This document shows, in pieces, positions 14,740 to 24,673 of a stretch of 64,000 bases of DNA (positions within the stretch are counted from its first letter, which is position 1; each line of letters opens with the position of its first letter). Both the position numbers and the translations under genes were made by a program. The stretch is from the NCBI RefSeq assembly GCF_900086705.1, contig NZ_LT575483.1, positions 2,325,894 to 2,389,893 of the forward strand, given 5' to 3'. Source of the stretch: Massilibacillus massiliensis. GTDB taxonomy: Bacteria; Bacillota; Negativicutes; FLKF01. The notes beneath the pieces were generated by a model. It was given only the letters and a program-made list of their open reading frames with translations, did not search any database and was not told the DNA's origin.

Positions 14740-14781
14740 AAAAACCAGAAATATTCTCTCTAGAAAATATTTCTGGTTTTT
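14740..14781 (+). terminator. Intrinsic terminator of the polyol operon
   Basis: AAAAACCAGAAATATT (14740-14755) pairs perfectly with AATATTTCTGGTTTTT (14766-14781), loop of ten bases. A and T tracts make it usable from both sides. Confidence 0.88.
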
Positions 14782-14807
14782 GATTTTAGAAAATTTGTTA
14801 CAGAAAT

Positions 14808-15056
14808 TCATCTTGCTTCGCATCTGTGAACAGGCATAACGCTGATGACTTGTTGTGAGCGGACAAACAGAATACCATATTTAGTTTGTAAAGCGAGATG
14901 ATCATGCTCTACTTCAAGTAATTTTCCGAACAATTCTTTCTGAGTTGTTTCAATAATAAGTTCCATGCCAATCATACTGTTAAGTTTTTTTAGCCAGTAA
15001 GGCTCGACTAGCATGAACATTTTAGGCTGAGATCCTTCATTTTCAAGACAATCCAA
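14808..15056 (-). CDS. DUF2642 (YuzF-like) small protein
   Basis: 82 residues from TTG 15056, with GGAG eight bases upstream on the minus strand; a longer in-frame form from an upstream start lacks this support. The core LVEPYWLKKLNSMIGMELII through GILFVRSQQVISVMPV is an Sm-like beta fold resembling DUF2642/YuzF proteins, which are small and often sporulation or envelope associated. Role unknown. Confidence 0.6.
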   Translation of the reverse strand: MDCLENEGSQPKMFMLVEPYWLKKLNSMIGMELIIETTQKELFGKLLEVEHDHLALQTKYGILFVRSQQVISVMPVHRCEAR

Positions 15057-15129
15057 TGATATGTCTCCTTTATTTTGTTTATTTATCATTGTATGCTTTG
15101 TTGCCTTGTCAAAGTACAATTTGCATATA

Positions 15130-15162
15130 AAAAAGACTTGGGGTGCTTCCCCAAGTCTTTTT
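15130..15162 (-). terminator. Terminator of the TPR gene
   Basis: AAAAAGACTTGGGG pairs with CCCCAAGTCTTTTT around TGCTT, with A/T tracts on both sides. It lies just beyond the 3' end of the minus-strand TPR gene. Confidence 0.85.
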
Positions 15163-15172
15163 ATACAATTGG

Positions 15173-15874
15173 TTATATCGTCCATGCAATGCTATTTAGC
15201 GCCGGTGTTGCTAGATCAATTTTTGATAAAATCATAAAAATATTTTTATGTTTTAAAGAAAAAGGTACTGCTAAATTGCGCTTGTCTTCAGCGCTTAAAT
15301 TGATATAAGACAAGGCTTTTTTTATAAATTTCAATGCATCGCTCACATTGCCTTGTGCGCCGGCAGCTTGTGCTTTAAAGCGATAAGCGTTATACAAATA
15401 ACTGTTGTTTTTGGCAAACCTGGAACCGTGTTCAATTATTTTTTGATCGGCTTCTACCAATGCCAAATCTGTTTGACGTAAAAGATTTAAAGTGATCCAT
15501 CGCTCAGCCCAAAGTTCACCGCGGTTGATGATATGAAATTTAAAGTGGCTGTTTTCTACTAGAGAAATTGCACTGTTTATATGTGTTAAAGCTTCATGGA
15601 AATTTCTTTTCTTTTTACGCAGTATAGAGCTTAAGTTACGTAAAGCCCAAGCTTTGTGCTCAATATCTTCCAGTGTGTGCACCTGTACGTCAAGAACAGA
15701 ATTCAATAACTGGATTGCATCGTCTATTTTATTGTACGATGGGTGACAGAGAAATTTTGCTAAGGATGCTCTTGTATGCCAATCTTCAAATTCGCCAAGG
15801 AATAAAGCGCGAGGCGGTTTAATACCAGTATTTACAACAAAATCAACTAACTTTTGAAAGTCGTCTTTAGTCAT
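15173..15874 (-). CDS. TPR-like helical repeat protein
   Basis: 233 residues from ATG 15874, with GGGAGG upstream on the minus strand. Helical repeats of about 34-40 residues are visible: DDAIQLLNSVLDVQ, HEALTHINSAISLVE, LALVEADQKIIEHG and SDALKFIKKALSYINL, typical of tetratricopeptide scaffolds. No signal peptide or catalytic domain. It probably mediates protein interactions; partners unknown. Confidence 0.65.
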   Translation of the reverse strand: MTKDDFQKLVDFVVNTGIKPPRALFLGEFEDWHTRASLAKFLCHPSYNKIDDAIQLLNSVLDVQVHTLEDIEHKAWALRNLSSILRKKKRNFHEALTHINSAISLVENSHFKFHIINRGELWAERWITLNLLRQTDLALVEADQKIIEHGSRFAKNNSYLYNAYRFKAQAAGAQGNVSDALKFIKKALSYINLSAEDKRNLAVPFSLKHKNIFMILSKIDLATPALNSIAWTI

Positions 15875-16028
15875 GCGAAATACCTCCCACTTGATTGGAT
15901 TGATAAATACAACGCTAAGCAAAAATATGGACTTTATATTCTTATTATACTGTTTTAAACAAATAATATAAATGATTTAGAATTTTAATTTTTATGAAAA
16001 TAAAAGGACTATAAATAGCCCTTTAGCA

Positions 16029-16170
16029 AGTAGAAAACTATGGACGGATAGGCCGCGGGTCGACGAGAAGCATTTCTCCCCAACCGGCAGCCTATCTTTG
16101 CGTGAGTTTATAAGTGGAACAGCGTTCGCTATGTTTTATTGCGCGGTATAAGATTTTTATTTTGTCTATA
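16029..16170. repeat. Short copy of dispersed intergenic repeat
   Basis: Begins GTAGAAAACTATGGACGGATAGG and ends TTTGTCTATA, with CCAACCGGCAGCCTATCTT and GTTTATAAGTGGAAC inside, all matching the 29066-29294 element. The central part is deleted relative to it. A terminator-like dyad (16002-16025) lies directly in front. Together these account for most of the 330-base gap 15875-16204. Confidence 0.8.
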
Positions 16171-16204
16171 AATTTGAAGGATGATAGATAGCGCTTCATT
16201 CATG

Positions 16205-17476
16205 TCATGAAGAAAGTATAGTTTCATTTTTTTCATCGGAAGTATTAAAGTGGTTGAAATAAACCGCAGGTGAGTTTGCAAAGGCAAAGTTATCTTTACC
16301 ATCTTTTTTTATTTTATATAAAGCTTTATCTGCTTGTTTCAAGAGCTCATGATAAGTTTGCCCGTCTTGCGGATAAATAGAAATGCCAATACTTCCAGAG
16401 ATTTTGTAATTTTTATCTTGTTTTGAAGCATGGGTGCGTAACACTTGTGTGATGGCATTTGCTTTCGTGCAAATTTCTTTGATGGAGTGAATATTGTAAA
16501 GAAATACAACAAATTCGTCACCACCGATACGTCCGACGATATCATGTTTACCAAAAAGCGATTTTAATTGTGTTGTAACATCGATTAAAACTTCATCACC
16601 AACTAAATGTCCCAGATTATCATTAATAGATTTGAAGTTATCGATATCAATCATCATGAAAGCATGTTGCCGATGCTTTTTTGTTTTTATAAAATCATTG
16701 ATCAGTGACTGGGTAATCATTTTGTTGTATAAACCTGTTAGTGGGTCACTGTGCGCTTTTGCTTGTAATTTTTCTATTTCTCTTTTTTGTGCATCGATAT
16801 TAACGATTTTACCAACAAATTTGATTGGTTGATGGTGATCATTATAAATGGTTTGTCCTTTGATATGCCACCAGTTATAATGATCTTTTTGTTTTCTATC
16901 TAAAATTTTGATTTCCGCGGAAAGTGTTGGTGTGCCCTCTTTTATTTTTTTATAGAGGTTAAGCAGCGCTTTTTTATCTTTTTTTTGAAATAAGGAAGAA
17001 AACGGTATGACTTTGGAAACATTATAAATGATCGGAGGCTTTCCGGTGTATTCTTGAAATTTAAGTGAGTTTGTTAAAATATCTGATGCGATATCATATT
17101 CGAAAATAATATCGTTCGTTAATTGATTGGTAATTCGATATCGTTCTTTTTCTAAGTCTAAAAGTTTTTTGGCATGTTCATAATTGCCAAAAGTATCTTT
17201 AAAGTTTGCTAATTCCTGCTCAGTATTTGTTAATTGAATGGACTTTTTCCTTAATAAATAAGAAAAGTAACTGAGCATAAGTGTTTCAACTAGCAGCGTA
17301 TCGTAAAAGAATAAATTTATGTTATTTGAAAAATTCCGAAAATTTATTAGAATGAATAAAGAAAGTAGTATGAATAGGATGATTGGCCTAACGTATTTCC
17401 GCTGCCAAAATGGCTTATTTGTAATGATAATCACGACCTTTTGACCAAATCTTTTTACTATGAAACAAGATTTCAC
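16205..17476 (-). CDS. Membrane PAS-GGDEF diguanylate cyclase
   Basis: About 423 residues. Two N-terminal membrane segments (roughly 27-48 and 56-75), a short coiled region, a PAS-type sensor (about 115-235, with a WWHIKGQTIY core) and a GGDEF domain with intact RIGGDEFVVFL. The RxxD inhibitory site is not preserved (GKHD precedes the motif). It should make cyclic di-GMP from GTP in response to a signal at the PAS domain. The assigned GTG start has no convincing ribosome site; a later start would leave domains intact. Confidence 0.85.
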   Translation of the reverse strand: MKSCFIVKRFGQKVVIIITNKPFWQRKYVRPIILFILLSLFILINFRNFSNNINLFFYDTLLVETLMLSYFSYLLRKKSIQLTNTEQELANFKDTFGNYEHAKKLLDLEKERYRITNQLTNDIIFEYDIASDILTNSLKFQEYTGKPPIIYNVSKVIPFSSLFQKKDKKALLNLYKKIKEGTPTLSAEIKILDRKQKDHYNWWHIKGQTIYNDHHQPIKFVGKIVNIDAQKREIEKLQAKAHSDPLTGLYNKMITQSLINDFIKTKKHRQHAFMMIDIDNFKSINDNLGHLVGDEVLIDVTTQLKSLFGKHDIVGRIGGDEFVVFLYNIHSIKEICTKANAITQVLRTHASKQDKNYKISGSIGISIYPQDGQTYHELLKQADKALYKIKKDGKDNFAFANSPAVYFNHFNTSDEKNETILSS

Positions 17477-17821
17477 CTTTTTTACATCGCTATCATGTAC
17501 GAATTATGGTTGTTTTTAGGAATTAATACCTGTAATAAATTAAAATAAACCAGATTTTCAATAAGGCGTTCAATTTTTTAGTCGTTATTTCGTAATTTTA
17601 TTTTACAGGACAATTATACTAAGTGAATTGGTAAAAATCAATAAAATATGTTAAATTATAGAAAAATATTTTATGGTGTAAAAGTTATGCTTAAAAATCA
17701 ACCGAAAATTTCCTGTAAATGATGAAGATTAAATTTAGATGCTGAGTGTCAATCTACGCATGTTTTTCATAGTATACATTAGCTAAAAGCTATCAGTGTT
17801 ATGAAAAGGGAGGCGTTATAA
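17477..17821. other. AT-rich intergenic region
   Basis: About 345 bases between the diguanylate cyclase and a small sporulation-type gene. I see only AT-rich sequence that must hold the two promoters; no gene, tRNA or clear RNA element is recognised. Confidence 0.5.
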
Positions 17822-17926
17822 ATGGGTTTTGGAAATGGTAATGGCAATGGCTGGTGGGTATGGTTTTTGATTATCATCATTATTTTATTAGCTTGCTGTA
17901 ATAACGGATTTAGTAACGACTGCTGA
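17822..17926 (+). CDS. YjcZ-like small Gly-rich membrane peptide
   Basis: 34 residues: a Gly/Asn-rich start (MGFGNGNGNGWW), one membrane helix (VWFLIIIIILLA) and CCNNGFSNDC. GGGAGG lies about nine bases upstream of ATG. The layout matches YjcZ/YhjZ-type sporulation peptides (Gly-rich N-terminus plus one hydrophobic helix). Assignment rests on architecture only. Confidence 0.6.
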   Translation: MGFGNGNGNGWWVWFLIIIIILLACCNNGFSNDC

Positions 17927-17973
17927 TTAAAAAATAAAAAATAAGAATTGGCTGGGCAAGTGGAATTTTAATT

Positions 17974-18139
17974 CCATCTAAGCTTTAGTCAGAATTATCC
18001 ATGGACTTAGCCGCTCTTTGCTTTCACTGTAAAAAGTTGAAAGTATGAGAGCGGATGAGTCATCGGATAAAGTAAAGTAGAGCTTTATATTTTGGAGATG
18101 GTCTGAGATAGATAGGAATATCTATCTTATTATTTTTTT
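17974..18139 (+). ncRNA. Candidate structured RNA with terminator
   Basis: A rod of stacked helices with internal bulges: TTATCC/GGATAA, GACTTA/TGAGTC, CCGCTCT/AGAGCGG and TGCTTTCA/TGAAAGTA (17995-18070), closed further out by CCATC/GATGG (17974-17978, 18097-18101). It is followed by AGATAGATA-GGAA-TATCTATCT and a T run (18106-18139). The shape recalls 6S-type rods, but no known class is recognised by sequence. It could be a free RNA or the leader of the endonuclease gene. Confidence 0.45.
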
Positions 18140-18294
18140 GTACAAGCTTTTTGGATACCAACGAGTATAAATTTGCAAATTTAGTTCAATTTAATAGAAG
18201 CGTGGTTTGCTTGTTTTTGTTAAAATAAGATAGGAGAGATTGATTTTGTGATCGAAAGAATGTTACTGCAGCAATAAATATGGAGGTTTTTTAT

Positions 18295-19134
18295 ATGCTT
18301 AACATAGGTTGTCATTTGTCGACGGTAAAAGGTTATACGCACATGGGAAAAGAAGCTTTGCAGATTGGTGCAAATACGTTTCAGTTTTTTACACGAAATC
18401 CACGTGGCGGTAAAGCGAAGCAGATTAATGAAAAAGATATAGAGGGATTATTAAAAATTATGCAGGAAAATCAGTTCGCAAAGATCTTGGCGCATGCACC
18501 CTATACGTTAAATGCGTGTTCTGCTGATGAGCGGACACGAGAGTTTGCATTGGAAATGATGCAGGATGATTTAGCACGGATGGAATATTTGCCGAATAAT
18601 TTATATAATTTTCACCCGGGGAGTCATGTGAAGCAGGGGGTAGAAATAGGGATAGAACTGATTGTCAAAATGTTGAATCAAATCTTAAAACCGGAGCAAA
18701 CTACGACTGTATTATTAGAAACTATGGCGGGAAAGGGTAGTGAAATTGGACGTAATTTTGAGGAAATACAGTCTGTTTTAAGTCAGATAGAATTGGCAGA
18801 TAAAATGGGTGTTTGCTTAGATACTTGCCATGTTTATGATGCTGGATATGATATTGTGCACGATTTAGATGCAGTTTTAGAAAAGTTTGATCAGGTGATT
18901 GGGCTGGAGAAATTGCGGGCAATTCATTTAAATGATAGTATGAATGCGTTTGGCAGCCATAAGGATCGGCATCAAAAAATAGGAAAAGGGTGTATTGGCT
19001 TAGAAGCAATTACAAATATGATCAACCATCCGAAGTTAAGTCATTTGCCATTTTTCTTAGAAACACCAAATGAATTGGATGGCTATGCTGAAGAAATAAA
19101 ACTTTTGCGAAGTGCATATCGAGGGAGTAAATGA
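18295..19134 (+). CDS. nfo: Endonuclease IV (AP endonuclease)
   Basis: 279 residues from ATG 18295, GGAGG eight bases upstream. TIM-barrel metal enzyme of base-excision repair that cuts DNA 5' of abasic sites. Visible metal-site blocks: [45 protein letters not shown] and [14 protein letters not shown], and the closing FFLETPN. Length is normal. It stands alone downstream of the candidate structured RNA. Confidence 0.95.
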   Translation: MLNIGCHLSTVKGYTHMGKEALQIGANTFQFFTRNPRGGKAKQINEKDIEGLLKIMQENQFAKILAHAPYTLNACSADERTREFALEMMQDDLARMEYLPNNLYNFHPGSHVKQGVEIGIELIVKMLNQILKPEQTTTVLLETMAGKGSEIGRNFEEIQSVLSQIELADKMGVCLDTCHVYDAGYDIVHDLDAVLEKFDQVIGLEKLRAIHLNDSMNAFGSHKDRHQKIGKGCIGLEAITNMINHPKLSHLPFFLETPNELDGYAEEIKLLRSAYRGSK

Positions 19135-19226
19135 GAATAAATTTCATTATCAAATAATATACCTTGAAGCACTATTATGATATAATGTAAATACAATGAT
19201 GAATTCATAAGAAAGTAGGTGGATCT

Positions 19227-19883
19227 ATGACAAATCAAATGTATCGTGCAAAATTAAATCTGGAAGAAATATTAAATGCGGTTACGCATGGGATAGGTAC
19301 AATATTATCTATTGTTGCGCTTTGCGTTATGATTGTACTATATAATGATGTAAGTACCTGGCATTTAATGAGTGGGGCTATTTATGGTGGATCTTTAGTT
19401 TTACTTTACTTAGCATCTACGTTATATCATAGTTTTACAAATGAAAAATTAAAAAGCTTATTTAAATTTTTTGATCATGCGGCAATTTATATTTTGATTG
19501 CGGGAAACTATACGCCATTTGCGTTGATTCCGTTGCATGGAGATTTTGGCTGGACAGTCTTTAGTGTCATCTGGGCATTGGCGGCAATCGGTATTTTATT
19601 TCAGGTGTTTTTTGTAAGGCGGTTTAAAATCTTTTCGACGATTTGTTATCTTTTAATGGGTTGGTTTGCTGTTGTAATGATCGAACCTTTGATTGCTTCT
19701 TTGCAGATAGAAGGGATCTATTGGCTGCTTGCAGGTGGTTTGTTTTATACGGTAGGATCTATTTTTTACTTAGTGAAACGAATTCCTTATAATCATGCAA
19801 TCTGGCATCTGTTTGTACTTGCAGGCAGTGCCGCACATTTCGTTGCTGTTGTGAATTATGTTCTGCCGCTAAGTGTACTATAG
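19227..19883 (+). CDS. Hemolysin III / PAQR-family membrane protein
   Basis: 218 residues, seven predicted membrane segments. Family marks are EEILNAVTHGIGTILS near the start, STLYHSF, KFFDHAAIYILIAGNYTPF and the C-terminal NHAIWHLFVLAGSAAHF. The histidines form the PAQR metal site. Bacterial members (YqfA-like) are linked to membrane homeostasis; the hemolysin name is historical. Confidence 0.88.
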   Translation: MTNQMYRAKLNLEEILNAVTHGIGTILSIVALCVMIVLYNDVSTWHLMSGAIYGGSLVLLYLASTLYHSFTNEKLKSLFKFFDHAAIYILIAGNYTPFALIPLHGDFGWTVFSVIWALAAIGILFQVFFVRRFKIFSTICYLLMGWFAVVMIEPLIASLQIEGIYWLLAGGLFYTVGSIFYLVKRIPYNHAIWHLFVLAGSAAHFVAVVNYVLPLSVL

Positions 19884-19937
19884 ATTTGCTATTGACTATG
19901 GCAGGGTAAAATGATAATATAAATTCAATTAAATAGG

Positions 19938-20045
19938 ACTCTTATCTAGAGAGGTTGAGGGACTGGCCCGATGACACCCAGCAACCGGCATCGTAAGATG
20001 CAAGGTGCTAATTCCAGCAGGAATATTTCCTGAAAGATGAGAGGG
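19938..20045 (+). promoter_or_regulatory. SAM-I (S-box) riboswitch
   Basis: The S-box core is clear: CTTATCTAGAGAGGTTGAGG, GACTGGCCCGATGA, CCCAGCAACC, the AAGGTGCTAATTCC stretch and closing GATGAGAGGG. It is followed by an intrinsic terminator and the methionine-pathway gene metA. High S-adenosylmethionine should favour the terminator and switch metA off. Confidence 0.96.
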
Positions 20046-20055
20046 AGCGGATTAG

Positions 20056-20086
20056 GAAAGCCCCTTTCTCTGGAAAGGGGCTTTTC
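20056..20086 (+). terminator. S-box expression-platform terminator
   Basis: GAAAGCCCCTTTC pairs with GAAAGGGGCTTTTC around TCTG, followed by T-rich sequence. It is the regulated terminator of the riboswitch. Confidence 0.92.
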
Positions 20087-20136
20087 TATTTTCTAATTTT
20101 GTAAAAATCAATTCATTTATTTAGGAGGAATGTATT

Positions 20137-21081
20137 GTGCCAATTAAGATTCCAAATAATTTACCGGCAACACATATTTTAGAAAGCGAAAATATTTTTG
20201 TTATGGATGCTGACAGAGCTTATAAACAAGATATTCGTCCGCTCAAAATTTTGATTTTAAATTTAATGCCGACTAAAATTATTACAGAAACGCAGTTACT
20301 TCGATTATTGGGGAATTCACCGTTGCAAGTGGAAGTGGATTTTATTTATACAGCCAGCTATGTACCACAGCATACCGCACAAGATCACTTAACGCAATTT
20401 TATGGTACTTTTGAAGATGTACGTCATAAGAACTACGATGGTTTCATCATTACAGGTGCACCTGTCGAACAGTTAGAGTTCGAGGATGTAACGTATTGGG
20501 GGGAAATCTGTGAGATTATGGAATGGAGTAAAACACACGCTTATTCAACATTTCATATTTGTTGGGGTTCGCAAGCAGGTCTTTATTACCATTATGGAAT
20601 AAAAAAATATCCGATTACACCGAAAATATTTGGTGTTTATAAACATACGATGAATGTTGCGCATGAGAAATTATTCCGTGGATTTGATGATGAATTTTAT
20701 GTACCGCATTCACGGCATACTGAAATAAAGAAATCTGATATCAAAAAAGTGAAGGAGTTGACAATTCTGGCTGAGGCTGAGGAAGCAGGTATTTATGCAG
20801 TAGCGAATTTAGAAAAACGGCAGTTTTTTATTACTGGGCATGCCGAATATGATCCATTGACGCTAAAGGCAGAATATGATCGCGATATCAATGCAGGAAT
20901 GAGGATGGATGTGCCGCAGAATTATTACCCGGGCGATGATCCTACGAAAGCACCGATTGTAAAATGGCGTAGTGTGGCAAATTTACTATTTGCGAATTGG
21001 CTGAATTATTATGTATATCAGGAAACACCATTTGATTTAAATGAATTAAATAATTTAAATGACTATATTTATAATATTTGA
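20137..21081 (+). CDS. metA: Homoserine O-acyltransferase (MetA)
   Basis: 314 residues from GTG 20137, AGGAGG eight bases upstream. It acylates L-homoserine at the start of methionine synthesis. The nucleophile is Cys142 in [10 protein letters not shown], and the later HSRHTE and GHAEYDP blocks are conserved. Residue 111 is Glu ([13 protein letters not shown]); in this family Glu111 goes with acetyl-CoA and Gly with succinyl-CoA, so it is probably a homoserine O-acetyltransferase. Controlled by the upstream S-box. Confidence 0.93.
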   Translation: MPIKIPNNLPATHILESENIFVMDADRAYKQDIRPLKILILNLMPTKIITETQLLRLLGNSPLQVEVDFIYTASYVPQHTAQDHLTQFYGTFEDVRHKNYDGFIITGAPVEQLEFEDVTYWGEICEIMEWSKTHAYSTFHICWGSQAGLYYHYGIKKYPITPKIFGVYKHTMNVAHEKLFRGFDDEFYVPHSRHTEIKKSDIKKVKELTILAEAEEAGIYAVANLEKRQFFITGHAEYDPLTLKAEYDRDINAGMRMDVPQNYYPGDDPTKAPIVKWRSVANLLFANWLNYYVYQETPFDLNELNNLNDYIYNI

Positions 21082-21159
21082 TGAAACAAGGTGCTTTAAA
21101 AGAAAATCGTAGCGAATGAGATAAAATATAGGTTATAATATAAGGAAGGGGGGATAACC

Positions 21160-22200
21160 TTGGATTATCATGAATGGATTGAAAAGGCAGAAAAAACGCA
21201 TCAGTTGGATAAAAGCGAAATTGTAGCCTTACTAAAGAATGAAGAGTGCCAAGCAGATTTAGCTGCTGCAGCAGATCGTGTGCGTGCAGCTTTCGTTGGT
21301 GATGATATACATTTACGTGGGTTGATTGAATTTTCTAATATATGCAAACAAAATTGTATGTATTGTGGGTTAAGACGTGATAATAAAAAGGTGGAGCGAT
21401 ATCGATTATCAAAAGATGAGATTGTAAGTTTTGCGCAAAAAGCGAAGGCTTATGGATATAAAACTGTAGTGATGCAGTCTGGCGAAGATATGCACTTTAC
21501 AACGAAGCATTTGACGGATATTTTACGTGAAGTGAAAGCACTTGGTTTAGCAATTACGTTGAGTATTGGTGAAAAAACACGCGAGGAATACAATGCTTAT
21601 AAAGAAGCGGGAGCAGACCGTTATCTGCTTCGCATCGAAACGACGGACAAAGCGCTTTATGAAGAATTAAATCCAGGAATGAGTTTTGAGAATCGTATGC
21701 GCTGTCTGCGAGATTTGAAAGAACTTGGTTATGAAGTGGGCACGGGTTGTCTGATTGGATTACCAAATCAAACCGTGGAATCATTGGCCGATGATATTCT
21801 CTTTTTTAAATCGATTGATGCCGATATGGTCGGAATCGGTCCATTTATCCCCAATGGAGATACGCCGCTAAAAGACAGTGCGGGCGGAACTTTTCCGATG
21901 AGTTTGCGATTTGTTGCGATCTTGCGCTTACTTTTACCAGATATTAATATTCCTGCAACGACAGCAATGGAAACTTTAGATCGAAATGCACGGGTGATTG
22001 CTTTGCAGGCTGGTGCAAATGTTGTTATGCCAAATGTAACTGAGGGGGATTATCGTCGTAAGTATGCGCTATACCCAGGGAAAATTTGTATTTATGATAC
22101 ACCTTCGAAATGCTGGGGCTGTATTGGTGGAAAAATTGCCGGTATTGGCAGGAAAATTTCGCAAAATCAAGGCTTTAGAAATAAAGTGCTTTGTAAATGA
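21160..22200 (+). CDS. hydE: [FeFe]-hydrogenase radical SAM maturase HydE
   Basis: 346 residues from TTG 21160 with AAGGAAGGGGGG upstream. Radical SAM cysteines CKQNCMYCGLRRDN, then GYKTVVMQSGED and MVGIGPFIPN blocks typical of HydE. It helps assemble the diiron subcluster of [FeFe]-hydrogenase with HydF and HydG, which are not in this window. Shows the host makes or uses hydrogen under anaerobic conditions. Confidence 0.9.
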   Translation: MDYHEWIEKAEKTHQLDKSEIVALLKNEECQADLAAAADRVRAAFVGDDIHLRGLIEFSNICKQNCMYCGLRRDNKKVERYRLSKDEIVSFAQKAKAYGYKTVVMQSGEDMHFTTKHLTDILREVKALGLAITLSIGEKTREEYNAYKEAGADRYLLRIETTDKALYEELNPGMSFENRMRCLRDLKELGYEVGTGCLIGLPNQTVESLADDILFFKSIDADMVGIGPFIPNGDTPLKDSAGGTFPMSLRFVAILRLLLPDINIPATTAMETLDRNARVIALQAGANVVMPNVTEGDYRRKYALYPGKICIYDTPSKCWGCIGGKIAGIGRKISQNQGFRNKVLCK

Positions 22201-22261
22201 TGTAGATATTCAACAAACGTTTGTTATTAAAATATTCCTTTTAATAGATAAAGAAAAGTAT

Positions 22262-22306
22262 TATAATAGAATCCAAGGTAACTTTTGTTAATTTGGATTT
22301 TTTTTT
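22262..22306 (+). terminator. Promoter -10 followed by terminator hairpin
   Basis: AATCCAA (22270-22276) pairs with TTGGATT (22293-22299) and a T run follows, closing the hydE transcript. TATAAT at 22262-22267 immediately precedes it, so if this is the promoter of the H-NOX gene the hairpin would lie in its short leader. The -35 match is weak. Confidence 0.7.
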
Positions 22307-22320
22307 AAAGAGGTGTAATC

Positions 22321-24111
22321 ATGAAAGGAACAATCGTTGGAACCTGGTTGAGTACTGCAAAAAAAATGTGGGGCGAAAACCTAGTGATAGAAGTAATGAA
22401 AGAAGTTGGTTGGAAGGGAGATAAGATCTTTTTACCAACAGAAGATGTGGAAGACAGTAAACCTAAAAAACTTGTAGAGTTGGTTGCTCGGAAAATAGGG
22501 AAACAACCAGGTGAAGCTTGGCGGGCAATTGGACAAGATAATATTACGACCTTTTTCAGTGTATATCCAGCGTTCTTTCAGAATAAAAATTTATTTTCTT
22601 TTTTAGCCTCTATGTACGATGTTCATGTCGAGGTGGTGAAACGTTTGCCGGGGGCAAACCCGCCTGAACTTATTTTAAAGACGATTTCAGAAGATGAAGC
22701 GATATTGTCCTACCGATCTAAGCGTGCAATGTTTGATTACTTTCAGGGACTGTTGCTTGGTGCGGCGCAACATTATAAAGAAACGATCGCAACTGATATT
22801 ATAGAAAAAACGCAAGATACAATTAAAATAAAAATTAAATTTTCGCAGCCAATTACGCGTACGAAGATTTATCGAGTTAATAAAATCCTTGGTTTCACGC
22901 ACAGTTTAGCGGCGAAGGCTGGAATATTGACAACTTTGGTAAGTCTAGTCGTTGCCCTTCTTTTAAATTTTACTGGCGTTTCCTTGCCATTATGGTCATC
23001 TGTTTTAGCGGGAATTATTGCTGCTGTAAGTGTTGGTCAATTGCTCAAACCGATGAAAGCGATTGAGGATGAAATTCAGAGTATAACCGATTATCATTAT
23101 TTTGAGAGTTTGCAGCTTCAATCCGGTGACGAATTTGAAGTGATGAATCAGCGCATAGAGGATTATAAAAGACGTGTACGCGCTGAATTTACTGGATTTA
23201 AAGGAAATAGTGATGAATTAAATCGCTTTGGAGAATCGTTCAATGTTTTAGCGGGGAAGATGAGTTCAACTTCGGATGAAATTACGAATGTTATCAGTGA
23301 TTTTGCTGTTGCAGCGACCGTGCAGGCAGAAAATACGTCTTCAGCAGTGGCTATTTTAAATGGAAATTTAAGTGCGCTTAAAACAGTCATCGAAGAGCAA
23401 GTGGAAAATAATAAAAAACTTGAAGGTGCCGTGGTTGAAATCGATCAAGGTTTCGATAACGTCCAGAAATCTAGTGATAAGTTGAATTCTAGTATGGAGA
23501 GATTCACAAAAGTAAAAGAAGCAGTGGAAACATTACAAGTGCAAACGCAAAAAATCACTGAAATTACAGGCATGGTTGCAGCCATTGCCGGACAAACGAA
23601 TTTACTTGCGCTCAATGCGGCGATTGAAGCGGCGCGTGCAGGGGAGCAAGGACGAGGCTTTGCGGTTGTTGCAGAAGAGGTTCGAAAACTTGCCGAACAA
23701 TCTCAGGAGTATTCGGAACTCATCAGTACGGATATTAAAGGGATTACCAATACCATTGGTACGGTAGTGGGGTCAGTGGATGAACAATATGAAGTGCTTG
23801 CCAATGAAAGCTGCCAATTGAATTCTGTAGTGCGTGACAATACGCAGCATGTTGGAAATATCCGTGGTGTTTCTGAGAATATTATCAATATGATCAGTAA
23901 ATTGCAGCATGAAATAAAAGATGTCAATGCTGTATATGAGAAAATTGAAACGATTGCCGCTACTTCAGAAGAAAATTCAGCAACAAGTGAAGAGATGAGT
24001 GCTGCCGTCGCAGACTATAATGCAAAATTGCAGGATATGCTTGAAAAAATCGGTGAATTTAAAAAGATGGCGCATCATTTTAGCGATGATATTAATCGTT
24101 ATAAAGTGTAA
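22321..24111 (+). CDS. H-NOX domain methyl-accepting chemotaxis protein
   Basis: 596 residues. Residues 1-185 are a heme H-NOX domain: MKGTIVGTW start, proximal heme ligand His102 (MYDVHVEVV), and heme-propionate motif YxSxR (Tyr131, Ser133, Arg135). Distal-pocket residues Trp9, Phe78 and Tyr140 match those that bind oxygen in the Caldanaerobacter (Thermoanaerobacter) protein. Two membrane segments (about 200-240), a linker, then the MCP signalling domain with hairpin tip [20 protein letters not shown]. It should steer swimming in response to O2 or NO. Confidence 0.93.
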   Translation: MKGTIVGTWLSTAKKMWGENLVIEVMKEVGWKGDKIFLPTEDVEDSKPKKLVELVARKIGKQPGEAWRAIGQDNITTFFSVYPAFFQNKNLFSFLASMYDVHVEVVKRLPGANPPELILKTISEDEAILSYRSKRAMFDYFQGLLLGAAQHYKETIATDIIEKTQDTIKIKIKFSQPITRTKIYRVNKILGFTHSLAAKAGILTTLVSLVVALLLNFTGVSLPLWSSVLAGIIAAVSVGQLLKPMKAIEDEIQSITDYHYFESLQLQSGDEFEVMNQRIEDYKRRVRAEFTGFKGNSDELNRFGESFNVLAGKMSSTSDEITNVISDFAVAATVQAENTSSAVAILNGNLSALKTVIEEQVENNKKLEGAVVEIDQGFDNVQKSSDKLNSSMERFTKVKEAVETLQVQTQKITEITGMVAAIAGQTNLLALNAAIEAARAGEQGRGFAVVAEEVRKLAEQSQEYSELISTDIKGITNTIGTVVGSVDEQYEVLANESCQLNSVVRDNTQHVGNIRGVSENIINMISKLQHEIKDVNAVYEKIETIAATSEENSATSEEMSAAVADYNAKLQDMLEKIGEFKKMAHHFSDDINRYKV

Positions 24112-24130
24112 GGAAAAGGGAAACATAAAT

Positions 24131-24167
24131 AAAAGCAAGTGCAGTAAAAAATTGCACTTGCTTTTTT
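24131..24167 (+). terminator. Intrinsic terminator
   Basis: AAAAGCAAGTGCA pairs with TGCACTTGCTTTT and is followed by T. It closes the H-NOX gene. Confidence 0.88.
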
Positions 24168-24304
24168 GTTGCATGATGTTGTTCTCTCAAGGAGAACGTT
24201 TCTCAAACAAAAGCCTACGGGTTAACTTTAAAATGATGAAATTGTGTATAATTTGTCTATTGAGTATGGAAAATATGTAATATTTGCTGTAAAATGTAAA
24301 CGGA

Positions 24305-24673
24305 TTATACTTGTAATGATTTTACAAGTATATGTGCACTTTTTCTATTGGTTGCAAGCGGTACATTATGAACATCGCAAATTCTCAGCAATGCTGTAAT
24401 ATCAGGTTCATGAGGCTGTGCTGTTAGTGGATCACGCAGAAAGATCACAAGATTTACTTTTTCAGTGGCGATTAAAGCACCGATTTGTTGATCTCCACCA
24501 AGTGGACCGGACATGAAAGTTTCAATATCAAGGCCGATTTTTTCTTTGATTAAACGGCCTGTTGTAGCTGTAGCTACAAGATGGTAATTCGATAATACAT
24601 CTTTATGATGTTCTACAAATTCCAGCATTTGTTCTTTCATACGATCATGAGCAATTAAAGCAATCGTTTGCAT
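24305..24673 (-). CDS. mgsA: Methylglyoxal synthase
   Basis: 122 residues. Converts dihydroxyacetone phosphate to methylglyoxal, relieving phosphate stress when sugar phosphates accumulate. Conserved [14 protein letters not shown], the phosphate-binding ATATTGRLI, the catalytic Asp region [13 protein letters not shown] and [15 protein letters not shown]. Length is normal. Single gene on the minus strand. Confidence 0.94.
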   Translation of the reverse strand: MQTIALIAHDRMKEQMLEFVEHHKDVLSNYHLVATATTGRLIKEKIGLDIETFMSGPLGGDQQIGALIATEKVNLVIFLRDPLTAQPHEPDITALLRICDVHNVPLATNRKSAHILVKSLQV

